In this document: positions 29,043-38,699 of the stretch, in pieces
Numbering within the stretch: the first letter of the stretch is position 1
Layout: each line of letters starts with the position of its first letter
NCBI RefSeq assembly: GCF_030122805.1
Contig: NZ_CP126080.1
Location: 377,001-441,000 of the forward strand
Direction of reading: 5' to 3'
DNA from: Mesobacillus sp. AQ2
Lineage (GTDB): Bacteria > Bacillota > Bacilli > Bacillales > Cytobacillaceae
DNA length: 64,000 bases
Position numbers and translations under genes: made by a program
Notes under the pieces: generated by a model
What the model saw: only the letters and a program-made list of their open reading frames with translations
Database searches by the model: none
Told to the model about the DNA's origin: nothing

Positions 29043-29306
29043 TTGTTATTTTAGTATTCTATATTAGGTTTCCCGTTCCCAAACTTTATAGTGCGATATT
29101 TTAAGTAAACTTCAGGGTCGTGATGGTACAACTCGGATAGCCAAAGCAGGACGGTTGTAGTCCGGGCCATAAGATAATAAATAAATTGAACTCGAAGTAT
29201 TTATGACTTCTTTGAAAAAATGAGGATTTTGTATAAGCCATCTTTTATATATTAAGTAGAAATAAGCAGCTGACTTTTTCTTTTAAAGGTCTGGGGGGAA
29301 GAAGTA

Positions 29307-30497
29307 ATGAAAGAGGGAAAAGAAATAAGGATTGGAGCCATCTATCCTTTTACAGGCTCACAGTCAGCAGTTGGGAAGGATATTCGCCAGGCCATCGATT
29401 TGGCTGTTGAAATTGTAAATAATCGATATGATTTGGATTTGCCTTTAGCTCGTACTATAGGCCTTCCTATATTAGAAAATCGAAAATTTAAAGTGATTTA
29501 TGGAGATTCAGAGGGTATACCGGAAATTGGGCGGGAAGAAGCCAAACGATTAATTGTAAAAGAGAAGGTTGCGGCCCTAATTGGTTCATATCAAAGTAGT
29601 GTGACTTTGCAAGCTTCTGCTATAGCTGAAGCAAGAAAAGTGCCTTTCTTAACACCAGATGCATCTGCCCCGTCGCTTACAGAGAGGGATTTTCAGTTTT
29701 TTTTCAGAACAGCACCTAATGATCATCTATATACAAATCTTTTCTTTGAACTATTTCATTTTCTAAGATCAAGAGGCAGAGAGATCAACAACTTTGCTAT
29801 TTTGACCGAGGACTCTATTTTTGGATTAGAAGCAGCTGTGATCGAAAAAAGTCTTATCCGGAAGTTCTCTGGAGAGCTTGCAGCTTTTGAAATATATACC
29901 CCGCCTGTTACATCGCTAGTGAATGAACTCACCCGGATTCGAAAAAGCAAAGCTCAAGCCGTTTTTGGTCACCAGTTCCTTTCTGATGCTATAAATGTCG
30001 TTCAAGGTCTTAAAAGGTTAAATTGGTTTCCAGAAGGGCTGGTGGTCCAAAATGCAGGTTACACCATACCTGAATTCCTTGAAACGGTCGGGAAGGATGG
30101 CAATTATATTATTAGTCGTGTTGCCTGGGCACTCGGTTTGGGCAGAGTCAAACCTATTGTAACGGAAGTCAATGAACTTTATCGCTCAAAATATAAAGAA
30201 GATATGAATGAGACCAATGCACGCAGTTTTACAGGATTACTCGTCCTGGCTGATGCCATTAATAGAGCTGGAAGTATAAATAAAGATAAAATAGTTCAAT
30301 CTCTGCGTCAAACCAACATGCCAGGAAAAAATTTAATAATGCCATGGCGAGGTGTCCGATTTGATTCAAACGGGCAAAATATATTGGCGGATGCTTTACT
30401 GGCTCAAATTATCAATCAGGAATATAAAATTATATGGCCGCTCTCAGTTGCCGAAACCCCGGTCGTGTGGCCGGCACCGCCATGGAATCAGAGATAG
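29307..30497 (+). CDS. Periplasmic-binding-protein-like (type 1, Peripla_BP_6) without signal peptide
   Basis: The 396-residue protein has the fold of branched-chain amino acid/urea/amide binding proteins: IRIGAIYPFTGSQSAVGKDI, VKEKVAALIGSYQSSVTLQ, PFLTPDASAPSLTERDFQFFFRT (split in two strands), FTGLLVLADAINRAG. It starts directly with MKEGKEIRIG, behind GGGGGGAAG. There is no signal peptide, lipobox or membrane helix, and no in-frame extension with a start. It should be cytoplasmic, like the amide sensor AmiC, or exported by other means. No permease or ATPase gene is adjacent. Confidence 0.78.
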   Translation: MKEGKEIRIGAIYPFTGSQSAVGKDIRQAIDLAVEIVNNRYDLDLPLARTIGLPILENRKFKVIYGDSEGIPEIGREEAKRLIVKEKVAALIGSYQSSVTLQASAIAEARKVPFLTPDASAPSLTERDFQFFFRTAPNDHLYTNLFFELFHFLRSRGREINNFAILTEDSIFGLEAAVIEKSLIRKFSGELAAFEIYTPPVTSLVNELTRIRKSKAQAVFGHQFLSDAINVVQGLKRLNWFPEGLVVQNAGYTIPEFLETVGKDGNYIISRVAWALGLGRVKPIVTEVNELYRSKYKEDMNETNARSFTGLLVLADAINRAGSINKDKIVQSLRQTNMPGKNLIMPWRGVRFDSNGQNILADALLAQIINQEYKIIWPLSVAETPVVWPAPPWNQR

Positions 30498-30748
30498 CAA
30501 AGTGAGGACGGCTTTTTATTGTAAGAAAGGCCGTCTTCATCAAGAGAATGTAATTTGTTTTTGCTTTAAAATCATATCCCGCTTAATTTGCCACTTTCTA
30601 ATTACCTCAGTAATTTTAAAAAAAGCCGCTAGCTCACCACGTATAAATTAAGTGTTTTCTCCAAATTCATTTTGTTCAAAGTGAAAAAGTCTTATCGATA
30701 AAAGTCTGTTATTTTAATGCCATGCCCGCTAAAAGAAATCAAAAGGGG

Positions 30749-31318
30749 TTATACTTTTTCCTCCCACCAGCCAAACGCGACTCTTGCATGTACCTGACTT
30801 TTTCCTGGGGATCGAAAGAATAAGGAAATAGAACTTCCAGGCGGGATGATGAACATACCTTGAAAGTCATGCTTTGTGAGGGTTGTAGTTGGCTCAACCC
30901 TCCGTACAAAGGCGTTAGTACCCCGACTTGGCTTTCCTGAAATGAAGCTGGCGTTTTTGATATCAGTCTTCGGCATTGGCGGGGGCTTTAAGGCCTGGTT
31001 CCCTGAAGCGAAATGCGGCGATGTTTTTCCGTTTCCGGGAAGGATGCTGCCTATCCAGGCTTCAGTGGTTAATGCCTCATTTGAATAGTTGCTGATGGTA
31101 TAGGCGTTTAAGAATAGATTCACATTGGAGTCCGCCGGGTTGACCAGTCCGCCCCATCCGTTGTAACCACCACCGAAGGATATGAGATCTGTTTGACCAA
31201 GAAAGTATTCACCGAGATAGGAGTGATATACATTTTCGGGCAGTACGGTGACCTCATTGAGGTGTTTCTCGCTGTCCATTGACTTGAAGTTCATGCCAGC
31301 TATCTCCTGCTCATGCAT
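30749..31318 (-). CDS. DUF6143-like protein, copy 2
   Basis: The 189-residue protein is a beta-rich paralogue of the preceding gene's product. Shared features are YFLGQTDLISFGGGYNGWGG, LVNPADSNVNLFLNAYTISN, NQALKPPPMPK, the stretch IIPPGSSISLFFRSPG and a C-terminal GWWEEK. I assign it to DUF6143 from memory; function unknown. It overlaps the upstream gene by 8 bases and has a GGGAGGAAG ribosome site, so the two are translationally coupled. No signal peptide is seen. Confidence 0.65.
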   Translation of the reverse strand: MHEQEIAGMNFKSMDSEKHLNEVTVLPENVYHSYLGEYFLGQTDLISFGGGYNGWGGLVNPADSNVNLFLNAYTISNYSNEALTTEAWIGSILPGNGKTSPHFASGNQALKPPPMPKTDIKNASFISGKPSRGTNAFVRRVEPTTTLTKHDFQGMFIIPPGSSISLFFRSPGKSQVHARVAFGWWEEKV

Positions 31319-31853
31319 TGGCCGCTTCCTCCCACCAGGTCAAAACGATTGTCCCTGAGATGTATTGATAACCCGGCGGCCTTAGAAGTATGGAGAATGA
31401 GTCTCCGGGACCAATAATGATGGAACCATTGTGTGAATCGCTGACAAGGGTGGAATTTTGAGCAACGATTCTATCAAAAATATTCACACCTTTGGCCATG
31501 GGCTCAGCAGAATATCCAGCATATTTCAAGATTGCCTTTGGATGTGGAGAAGGTGAAATCGCCTGATTGGTTGGAGTTACATGGGACGAGACCGCTACAT
31601 TTCTCGGTGGAACAGCGTTTAACCAGATTTCACTGATGAAGTTTTGGTTTGAAAGGTTTGTGATCGTAAAAATATCGATGTACACATTGACCCCAGAATC
31701 AGCTGGATTGACGATTCCGCCCCACGCGTAATATCCGCCCCCGAAATTCAGCAATCCGGTTTTGCCGATAAAGTATTTTCCGCGCCTTGAATTTAAGGCT
31801 GGACTGGTTACATTCACCACTTCAATTGTCTGTTTATCCATTTCATTTGGCAT
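31311..31853 (-). CDS. DUF6143-like protein, copy 1
   Basis: The 180-residue protein, upstream partner of the paralogue at 30749, contains YFIGKTGLLNFGGGYYAWGG, IVNPADSGVNVYIDIFTITN, NQAISPSPHPKAIL and IIIGPGDSFSILLRPPGYQ, ending TWWEEAANA. ATG at 31853 follows AGGAGTAAT. A sigma-K-like promoter (31887-31914) suggests that the pair is made in the mother cell during late sporulation, perhaps as a coat or exosporium component. The function is not established. Confidence 0.65.
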   Translation of the reverse strand: MPNEMDKQTIEVVNVTSPALNSRRGKYFIGKTGLLNFGGGYYAWGGIVNPADSGVNVYIDIFTITNLSNQNFISEIWLNAVPPRNVAVSSHVTPTNQAISPSPHPKAILKYAGYSAEPMAKGVNIFDRIVAQNSTLVSDSHNGSIIIGPGDSFSILLRPPGYQYISGTIVLTWWEEAANA

Positions 31854-31886
31854 ACCATTACTCCTAACTGTTCATTTGTCAGAATA

Positions 31887-31914
31887 TATAATATGAAACA
31901 TTTTGGGCAGATGT
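31887..31914 (-). promoter_or_regulatory. Sigma-K-like promoter for the DUF6143-like pair
   Basis: On the minus strand ACA (31914-31912), a 16-base spacer and CATATTATA (31895-31887) match the sigma-K pattern. It lies 34 bases before the start codon. No gene lies between 31915 and 32171, which holds the cre-like site and promoter region of the sugar transporter. Confidence 0.5.
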
Positions 31915-32090
31915 TCAGGTTGGTTTTACATTGAGGGAGCAGGGGGTACGTTCCCTTGCTCCTTTTTACTTCGCCCATGGCTTAAGACTGGGGGCAAGTA
32001 ACTTTGCAGCCGCTTAAGAAACTGCATAAAACGGCCGTGCACTTTTTAGAAAGGATAAAAAAGTACAGAAGATAATAAAAGATTACTATA

Positions 32091-32104
32091 TGTTAACGCT
32101 TTCA
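32091..32104 (+). promoter_or_regulatory. CcpA cre-like operator
   Basis: TGTTAACGCTTTCA differs at one base from the cre consensus TGWAARCGYTWNCW. It lies 67 bases before the start of a sugar-transport operon, the expected place for catabolite repression. Confidence 0.6.
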
Positions 32105-32171
32105 AAGCGAATGGTCCGCTATAAGATGGAGTTGTAGCAAATTAATTTCATCTTTAAAGGGGGAAATATTA

Positions 32172-33281
32172 GTGAAAAAAGCTTGGAAATTATTTTCTGT
32201 TTTGATCGTTATGACAGTGTTGACTGGAATGCTGGGTGCATGCAGCGGGAAAACTGGCGGAAGCAGTAAAGTGAGCGTGGGAATCGTTCTTCCAACGAAG
32301 GATGAGCCAAGATGGGTGCAAGATGAGCAGCGCTTTAAAGATGCCTTAGCTGATTCTGATTACACGACAGAAATTTTATTCAGCCAGGGTTCTTCTGCGA
32401 AGGAAAAAGAAAATGTGGAAACTTTGCTTAACAAAGGAATCGAAGTATTGATTATTGCTCCTCACGACGGCGCAGCAGCTGGCTCTGCGGTAGAAGCGGC
32501 GAAAAAGGAAGGCGTAACCGTTATTTCTTATGACCGCTTAATTACAGAGACAGATGCAGTTGATTATTATGTAACGTTTGATAGTTTGGCAGTAGGTGCT
32601 GCTCAAGGCCAATACTTAATCGACCATGTAAAAGGCACAAATGTCCCGTTATACCTTTATGCTGGTGCTTCATCTGATAACAACGCATTTTTATTCTTTG
32701 AAGGTGCATGGAAAGTTCTTCAGCCGAAGATTGCGGACGGCACGTTTGTAATTGCTAACTCTACAGAAGCAGTGGCATTGAAAGATAAGCAAGAGCTTAC
32801 TCGTGATGAGCTAGGAAAAATCCTCGGTCAGGTAACAACAAACTGGGATCCAAACGAAGCGAAAAATAAAGCACAAACACACTTAACAGCAGCGGGTGCA
32901 GATTTAAAAGGTGATGTAGCTGTTTTAGCTCCAAACGATGGAACGGCTCGTTCTATTGCTGATGTTTTCGGAACAGACTCTGATATTTCTAGTTTCGTCG
33001 TAACAGGCCAAGATGCTGAGAAAGCTTCTATTCAATACATCATTGATGGCAAGCAATCTATGACGGTATTTAAAGATGTAAGAACACTGGTTGCAGACGC
33101 AATTGATATGGCGATCGACATCCTGGATGACAAAAAACCAGAAACAACTGGCTCTTACAACAATGGAAAAGTTGATGTGAAAGCGAAACAAACAGACGTT
33201 ATCGTGGTAGACGAAGAGAACGTTAAGAAAGAACTAATTGATTCAGAATACTATGAAGCTAGTGAGTTTAAAGGACTTTAA
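32172..33281 (+). CDS. chvE: ChvE-type sugar-binding lipoprotein
   Basis: The 369-residue lipoprotein has a signal ending in lipobox LGAC (Cys24). A type 1 binding fold follows: VSVGIVLPTKDEPRWVQDEQ, VEVLIIAPHDG-like strand, VISYDRLITETDAVDYYVTFD, VAVLAPNDGTARSIADVF and VTGQDAEKASIQYI. This is the ChvE/XylF branch that binds arabinose, xylose, galactose or glucose for uptake. The start follows AAAGGGGGAAA (it begins GTG). It leads a transporter operon with the ATPase and permease genes downstream. Confidence 0.9.
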   Translation: MKKAWKLFSVLIVMTVLTGMLGACSGKTGGSSKVSVGIVLPTKDEPRWVQDEQRFKDALADSDYTTEILFSQGSSAKEKENVETLLNKGIEVLIIAPHDGAAAGSAVEAAKKEGVTVISYDRLITETDAVDYYVTFDSLAVGAAQGQYLIDHVKGTNVPLYLYAGASSDNNAFLFFEGAWKVLQPKIADGTFVIANSTEAVALKDKQELTRDELGKILGQVTTNWDPNEAKNKAQTHLTAAGADLKGDVAVLAPNDGTARSIADVFGTDSDISSFVVTGQDAEKASIQYIIDGKQSMTVFKDVRTLVADAIDMAIDILDDKKPETTGSYNNGKVDVKAKQTDVIVVDEENVKKELIDSEYYEASEFKGL

Positions 33282-33289
33282 AAAAATAA

Positions 33290-33330
33290 AACTGCGTGAT
33301 CGTATTCATTTTGCTTACGATCACGCAGTT
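33290..33330 (+). terminator. Intercistronic hairpin between sugar-binding and ATPase genes
   Basis: A perfect 15-bp stem, AACTGCGTGATCGTA (33290-33304) with TACGATCACGCAGTT (33316-33330), has no T run after it. Such hairpins usually protect the 3' end of the binding-protein message, so that it is made in excess over ATPase and permease, rather than terminate fully. Confidence 0.7.
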
Positions 33331-33361
33331 ATTATAGCAGTTTTGGTTGGAGGGAATGAGG

Positions 33362-34882
33362 ATGAGCGAATATATTCTGGAGATGAAGCAGATTTCAAAG
33401 GAATTTACAGGAGTCAAGGCGCTCGACAATGTCAATTTCAAAGTGAAGAAGGGTGAAATACACTGCTTAGTTGGCGAAAATGGGGCTGGGAAATCCACTC
33501 TGATGAAAGTGCTGAGCGGGGTTTATCCTTACGGGACTTATGATGGGGATATTGTTTACGAAGGTAAGGTACAGCAATTCAATAAGATTAACGATAGTGT
33601 TAATACAGGTATCGTAATCATTTACCAGGAGCTGGCTTTGTTTCCTGATCTCACAGTTTATGAAAATATATTTGCTGGCAATGAAATCAAGCAAGGGGCT
33701 TTTATTGACTGGAATGAGACGATTGTTGAAGCGAAAAAACTGCTTGAAAAAGTTAACCTCGACATTAACCCGGAGACTCTTGTAAAAGATTTAGGAGTAG
33801 GGAAACGTCAGTTAATTGAAATTGCCAAAGCGTTAAGTAAAGACGTAAAGCTTCTCATTCTCGATGAACCGACTGCAGCGTTAAATGAGGACGACAGTGA
33901 AAATTTATTAAAATTACTGGACGATCTCAGAAAACAAGGAATTACCTGCATTATGATTTCCCATAAATTGAAGGAAGTTATTTCAATAGCAGATAGTGCA
34001 ACTGTTATTCGTGATGGACAAACGATCACGACCCTGGATGCGTCCAAGGGGGAGATAACCGAAAATACGATTATAAAAAATATGGTTGGACGCGAAATTC
34101 AAGATATTTATCCGAAACGCCCGAAGAAATCTTATGGAGAAAAGGTGCTTGAGTTAAAGAATTGGTCTGCATATGACCAAAAGCTTGGCAGACATGTTGT
34201 GAAAAATGCAAACCTGAACGTTAAAAAAGGTGAAATCATTGGTTTGGCAGGCTTAATGGGCTCTGGCCGGACGGAACTTGCCCTTAGTATCTTTGGTAAC
34301 GCGAAAGCCTATAAGCTTCAAGGTGACTTGCTATTGGATGGAATGCCAAAAGCATTGAAACATACTAGTGATGCAATAAAGGCTGGAATTGCGTATGTTA
34401 CGGAGGATCGCAAAGGGGATGGGTTGTTTTTACTGCAAGATATTAAAAGCAATATTTCTGCCGCGAATTTACAAGGAATTTCTGCCAACGGAGTTATTAA
34501 TGACAATGAAGAGATTAAAGTAGCAGATAGCTATAAATCTTCATTGCACATAAAAGCTGCTTCTTTAGAACAGCTTGTTGGAAAACTAAGTGGCGGTAAC
34601 CAGCAAAAAGTTTCGTTAGGCAAGTGGCTGTTTGTTGGCCCTAAACTCCTAATATTAGATGAGCCTACCCGAGGTATTGACGTGGGCGCAAAATTCGAAA
34701 TTTACACGGTGATGAACAAGCTGATTGAAGAGGGAATGAGTATTATCATGATTTCTTCTGAGCTTGGTGAAGTATTGGGAATGAGTGACAGAGTTTATGT
34801 CATGGCCGAAGGAGAAATCAAAGGCGAATTGCCAATAGAAAACGCCGACCAGGAAAAAATAATGCAACTGGCAACACAATAG
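33362..34882 (+). CDS. mmsA: Monosaccharide ABC transporter ATPase (double domain)
   Basis: The 506-residue protein has two ABC domains. The first has Walker A GENGAGKSTLMKVL and Walker B LLILDEPTAAL but a degenerate signature (LGVGKRQL). The second has a degenerate Walker A (GLMGSGRTEL) but a canonical LSGGNQQKV signature and ILDEPTRGID. This asymmetry is usual for sugar importers of the MmsA/XylG/GguA type. The start ATG at 33362 follows GGAGGGAATG. The permease gene follows after 12 bases. Confidence 0.92.
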   Translation: MSEYILEMKQISKEFTGVKALDNVNFKVKKGEIHCLVGENGAGKSTLMKVLSGVYPYGTYDGDIVYEGKVQQFNKINDSVNTGIVIIYQELALFPDLTVYENIFAGNEIKQGAFIDWNETIVEAKKLLEKVNLDINPETLVKDLGVGKRQLIEIAKALSKDVKLLILDEPTAALNEDDSENLLKLLDDLRKQGITCIMISHKLKEVISIADSATVIRDGQTITTLDASKGEITENTIIKNMVGREIQDIYPKRPKKSYGEKVLELKNWSAYDQKLGRHVVKNANLNVKKGEIIGLAGLMGSGRTELALSIFGNAKAYKLQGDLLLDGMPKALKHTSDAIKAGIAYVTEDRKGDGLFLLQDIKSNISAANLQGISANGVINDNEEIKVADSYKSSLHIKAASLEQLVGKLSGGNQQKVSLGKWLFVGPKLLILDEPTRGIDVGAKFEIYTVMNKLIEEGMSIIMISSELGEVLGMSDRVYVMAEGEIKGELPIENADQEKIMQLATQ

Positions 34883-34894
34883 GAGGCTAAACCA

Positions 34895-36070
34895 ATGACT
34901 TTAATAAATGACGTGAAAACGTTAATCAGTAAAAATATTCGTGACTACGGGATGTATATTGCTTTATTTGTCATCTTTCTCATCTTTACTATTTTAACGG
35001 ATGGCTTATTTATCTCTTCCCGTAATATTAGTAACTTACTAGACTCTGCAGGTTATATTGCAGTTCTGGCAGTCGGTGTCATGCTGGTCATTGTCATCAG
35101 GCATATTGACTTATCGATCGGATTCTTAGCAGGGTTCCTTGGAGCGATTGCGGCCATCCTTTTAATGCAGCATGGTTTACCTGTTTATATTGTGATTCCT
35201 GTCATTTTGGTACTTGGAACGATTGCCGGTTTGTTTACAGGCTTCCTTGTTGCAAAAGTAGGAATTCCTGCCTTTGTAGCAACACTTGCAGGCTGGCTGA
35301 TTTACCGCGGTGCGATTCTGCAAGTAACAGAAAAGTCCGGAACCATTATCGTTCAAAACGACGCTTTTAATGCGATTGGAAATGGGTACATCCCATCTAT
35401 TATGCAAATTAGCGGGTTGCATTTACTCTCTTTATTAATCGGTGTACTTGGCATAGTATTTTACAATTTTAGTGCAGTATCCAACCGCCGAAACAAAATT
35501 AAGTATAATTTCGAAGTGGTCTCAAAACAGATCTTCATTTTGCAGCTTGTGTTCGTTTCGGCTATCATCGCTGCAATCACTTGGATCCTAGCTGGCTATA
35601 ATGGTTTCTCCTGGACAGTGATGATTATTTTATTAGTCGTGCTCGTCTATCATTTCTTGACAACGAAGACAGTAATGGGAAGACATATTTATGCTGTCGG
35701 CAGTAATCCAGAAGCTGCACATTTAAGCGGAATTAACGTAAACAAGATAACATACATCGTATTCGGCTCAATGGGTTTGCTATCTGCTTTATCAGGCATT
35801 CTATTTACCTCTCGCCTTCAGTCAGCAACGACGACCGCTGGAACCCTATTCGAACTTGATGCCATCGCAGCTGCCTACGTTGGTGGCGTATCTGCAGCTG
35901 GCGGAGTAGGTAAAGTAACAGGAGCGATTATCGGGGCGATCGTAATGGCATCCTTAACGAGCGGGATGAATTTGCTGGGTGTAGGGATTTCCTATCAATA
36001 TATCATTAAGGGCGGCGTTTTAGCCTTAGCAGTAATCTTCGACGTTATGACAAGAAGAAAAGGAAACTAA
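34895..36070 (+). CDS. mmsB: Monosaccharide ABC transporter permease
   Basis: The 391-residue membrane protein has about ten helices. It carries the BPD_transp_2 signature region DLSIGFLAGFLGAIAA, VGIPAFVATLAGWLIYRG and the cytoplasmic coupling segment YAVGSNPEAAHLSGI, then ELDAIAAAYVGGVSAAGGVG. The length and a long middle segment fit MmsB/GguB/XylH. It completes the importer with the two preceding genes. The ribosome site is AGGAGGC, and a terminator follows at 36086. Confidence 0.92.
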   Translation: MTLINDVKTLISKNIRDYGMYIALFVIFLIFTILTDGLFISSRNISNLLDSAGYIAVLAVGVMLVIVIRHIDLSIGFLAGFLGAIAAILLMQHGLPVYIVIPVILVLGTIAGLFTGFLVAKVGIPAFVATLAGWLIYRGAILQVTEKSGTIIVQNDAFNAIGNGYIPSIMQISGLHLLSLLIGVLGIVFYNFSAVSNRRNKIKYNFEVVSKQIFILQLVFVSAIIAAITWILAGYNGFSWTVMIILLVVLVYHFLTTKTVMGRHIYAVGSNPEAAHLSGINVNKITYIVFGSMGLLSALSGILFTSRLQSATTTAGTLFELDAIAAAYVGGVSAAGGVGKVTGAIIGAIVMASLTSGMNLLGVGISYQYIIKGGVLALAVIFDVMTRRKGN

Positions 36071-36085
36071 TTGCCTCTTCTTGCG

Positions 36086-36120
36086 GGCTTTCACCAAGAT
36101 CATTGGGGAAGCCTTTTTTG
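36086..36120 (+). terminator. Terminator after the transporter operon
   Basis: GGCTTTCACCAA pairs imperfectly with TTGGGGAAGCC, followed by TTTTTTG. It separates the transporter from the sensory genes. Confidence 0.65.
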
Positions 36121-36289
36121 CCATATAAGAATTCAGGAATCTTGTATAGCTCCTGTGCTGGCAGGGCTGTCCCGTGCGATTGCTGCCTGAATGACTGCCT
36201 ATTTTTTTAATGCAGTTTACTAACGAGGCTGATAGAATCAAGTTAAATGACACCAAACGGCTAAAGAAAGAAAAAGGGGAGAGAGCAAT

Positions 36290-37267
36290 ATGAAAAAGTA
36301 TATGTATGCCATATTGGGTCTTGTATTTGTCTCCCTTTGTTATCTCATTTTTGTATCAGCCAATATTGTCTTTAGCAATGACATAGCTTTGCCTAAAGCA
36401 AAAAATCAAACGGACTCTCGCTATCGCTTAGTTCTCATCACGAGAGACATGGACACGACGTTTTGGAATAAGGTTGGCATGGGGGCATCGAGGCAGGCAG
36501 TGAAAGAAGGGGTCAGCCTTGAAATTTGGGGAAGCTATAGCAATAATTCAGAACAGTTTTTAAAAAAATTAGAACTGGCTATCCATTCCAAAGTGGATGG
36601 AATCATCATACAAGGACTTGATACAGACGAATTTAAAGAACTTACAAAAGTAAAGGCCGCTTTTAATGGAATTCCGATTATCACAGTAGCGAATGATGTG
36701 CCAATGAAGGAAAGTCTAAGAAGAACCTACGTTGGTTCCGATCAATTCCGTGCCGGAGGTTTAATAGCAAGGCAGTTGTTGAGTGATATGGGAACTGAAG
36801 GGAAAGTTGTACTGCTGTCTGACAAGCAGAAAGAGTTTTACCAGAACGAAAGATTAAAGGGCATCTATGCCACGTTGAAAGTGTATCCAAAAATTAAGAT
36901 ACAATATGCCGAAACAGGAGAGTCAAAAGATCAGGTCATTACGACGATGAGAGACCAGTTAAATCAGGTGCCGGATGTGGATGGGTTTATCGCTGTAAAC
37001 GCAAAGATGATTGGTCCGATGGTACAGGAAATAGGGAAACGTTCCCGGGTTGAACCATATTTTATCTATACGTTTGATGATGGACCAGAATCGTTACCGC
37101 TCTTTGAAGAGGGGAAGATTGACGGAGTCGTTGAGCAAGATCCGGAAACAATGGGTGAAGTCAGTGTACAGCAAATTGTTAAATGGCTGAATGGAGAAAC
37201 GGTTCCGCTTGATATTAATGGTTACTTCACAAACACACGCATATTGAAGGACAGCAGAAATGAATAG
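36290..37267 (+). CDS. Membrane-anchored sugar-binding sensory protein (XylFII-like)
   Basis: The 325-residue protein begins with one hydrophobic helix (YMYAILGLVFVSLCYLIFVS), which has no proper lipobox and probably acts as an anchor. The rest is a type 1 sugar-binding fold: YRLVLITRDMDTTFWNKVGM, VDGIIIQGLDTDEF, GIPIITVANDVP, RRTYVGSDQFRAGGLIARQL, IYTFDDGPESLPLF, GVVEQDP. The kinase gene overlaps it by 8 bases. The three-gene order matches XylFII-LytS-YesN of Clostridium beijerinckii, where the binding protein senses xylose for the kinase. It therefore likely senses sugar rather than feeding the transporter. Confidence 0.8.
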   Translation: MKKYMYAILGLVFVSLCYLIFVSANIVFSNDIALPKAKNQTDSRYRLVLITRDMDTTFWNKVGMGASRQAVKEGVSLEIWGSYSNNSEQFLKKLELAIHSKVDGIIIQGLDTDEFKELTKVKAAFNGIPIITVANDVPMKESLRRTYVGSDQFRAGGLIARQLLSDMGTEGKVVLLSDKQKEFYQNERLKGIYATLKVYPKIKIQYAETGESKDQVITTMRDQLNQVPDVDGFIAVNAKMIGPMVQEIGKRSRVEPYFIYTFDDGPESLPLFEEGKIDGVVEQDPETMGEVSVQQIVKWLNGETVPLDINGYFTNTRILKDSRNE

Positions 37268-38699
37268 CATCAGAAAGAAAATATTATCATTTACAACTAT
37301 AGTCATTATCATTATGTCCATCATTTGGATTGCTCTGACATTTTATAACTATAAAACACAAGTAAAATACAATGATATTTTAAACCGATACTTAATATTA
37401 AGTGATGTTTCAAGGTCCAGCAATCAAGTGATTACGGACTTGAATAATTACATGAACCAATCGACACCAGGAAACTTACAAAAATTAGAGAGCAGCAAAA
37501 AGGAGCTGGAATCTTCTAGATACGAAGTATTTCAGGTGAGAAATGAAGTAAATGATTTTACATTAACAAATTACATAAATTTAATGGGCAGCTTAATTGA
37601 AACAACTGACAGATTAATGGGACTTGAACGAGATTCCGAGGCAGCGGTAAAAGACCTTGCCGAAATTACACGTATCAGCAATTATATTTCCGATATGACG
37701 CTTACCTTAATCGATATGGAACTTAAAACACATGAGCCGTTTTATCGCGGCATTATGGAACAATCCATTGAGTTGGTGAAACTTGCGATATGGATGGTTT
37801 TATTAACATCCTTGCTGCTATTATTGGCTACTTATTGGTTCTCCTTAAGCATCACAAGGCCAGTCCAGCAGCTAACGAAGGCTGCAAGTGAACTGGCGAA
37901 AGGAAAATTCGATAATGAAATAACAGTCAAATCGAATGATGAAATTGCCTTTCTTGCTAAAACATTTGATCATATGCGTACGAATATCAATAATTTAATA
38001 CAGCAAATAAAGGAAAAAGCAAAGCTGGAACACGAACTGCAGCAAAACAAGATTTTGCTTCAGGAAAGCCATTTCCGCAGTCTGCAAAGCCAGATGAATC
38101 CGCATTTCCTGTTTAATACCCTTAATACGCTTTCGAAAAAAGCTTACTTGGAAGGGTCTGAAGAAATCAGTGATTTGCTCGTCAGCGTGGCAGACCTTCT
38201 GCGTTACAATTTAAAACAAATTGACCGGTCCGTCACATTAAGAGATGAATTGGTTGTTGTCAATCAATATATGCAGATTCAAAAGGCGCGCTTTACGGAT
38301 AGGCTGCAATTGCGATTAGACATTGATGACTCATGCCTGGATGTTGCTATTCCCGCACTTACCCTGCAGCCGATTGTTGAAAATGCAGTCATTCATGCAA
38401 TAGAGCCCAATATTAATGGGGGTGTCATCACCATTCATGTGAAACAGAAGGATGGTTATGTCGAAGTTCGAATTGAAGATGACGGAATTGGCATGTCTGA
38501 TGAGATCATTTCTCAAATTTTAATGGAACGTCAAGTGCAAACAGCTGGACATTCAACAGGAATAGGTTTCAGCAACGTTGTTAAGCGTCTGCGTCTATTT
38601 TATGAGAGCGACGACGTCATTCAACTTGAAAGCAAATTAGGCAGCGGCACTGCCGTTCTATTAAAAATCCCGGAACAAAGAGGCGAGAAGCATGATTAG
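37260..38699 (+). CDS. Sensor histidine kinase (LytS/YesM type)
   Basis: The 479-residue kinase has two transmembrane helices (about residues 9-29 and 172-195) enclosing a helical extracellular region. A HAMP segment follows (about 196-250), then the His_kinase domain with phospho-acceptor His282 in QMNPHFLFNTLNT. The HATPase domain has LQPIVENAVIHAIEP, EDDGIGM and STGIGFSNV. It should autophosphorylate in response to the adjacent membrane-anchored binding protein and pass phosphate to the YesN-type regulator, whose gene overlaps it by 8 bases. Confidence 0.92.
   Translation: MNSIRKKILSFTTIVIIIMSIIWIALTFYNYKTQVKYNDILNRYLILSDVSRSSNQVITDLNNYMNQSTPGNLQKLESSKKELESSRYEVFQVRNEVNDFTLTNYINLMGSLIETTDRLMGLERDSEAAVKDLAEITRISNYISDMTLTLIDMELKTHEPFYRGIMEQSIELVKLAIWMVLLTSLLLLLATYWFSLSITRPVQQLTKAASELAKGKFDNEITVKSNDEIAFLAKTFDHMRTNINNLIQQIKEKAKLEHELQQNKILLQESHFRSLQSQMNPHFLFNTLNTLSKKAYLEGSEEISDLLVSVADLLRYNLKQIDRSVTLRDELVVVNQYMQIQKARFTDRLQLRLDIDDSCLDVAIPALTLQPIVENAVIHAIEPNINGGVITIHVKQKDGYVEVRIEDDGIGMSDEIISQILMERQVQTAGHSTGIGFSNVVKRLRLFYESDDVIQLESKLGSGTAVLLKIPEQRGEKHD

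Noticed and set aside
29100..29180. c-di-GMP or preQ1 riboswitch before the binding-type protein
   Set aside because: The nested pairs are weak and none of the conserved core bases of these riboswitches are present.
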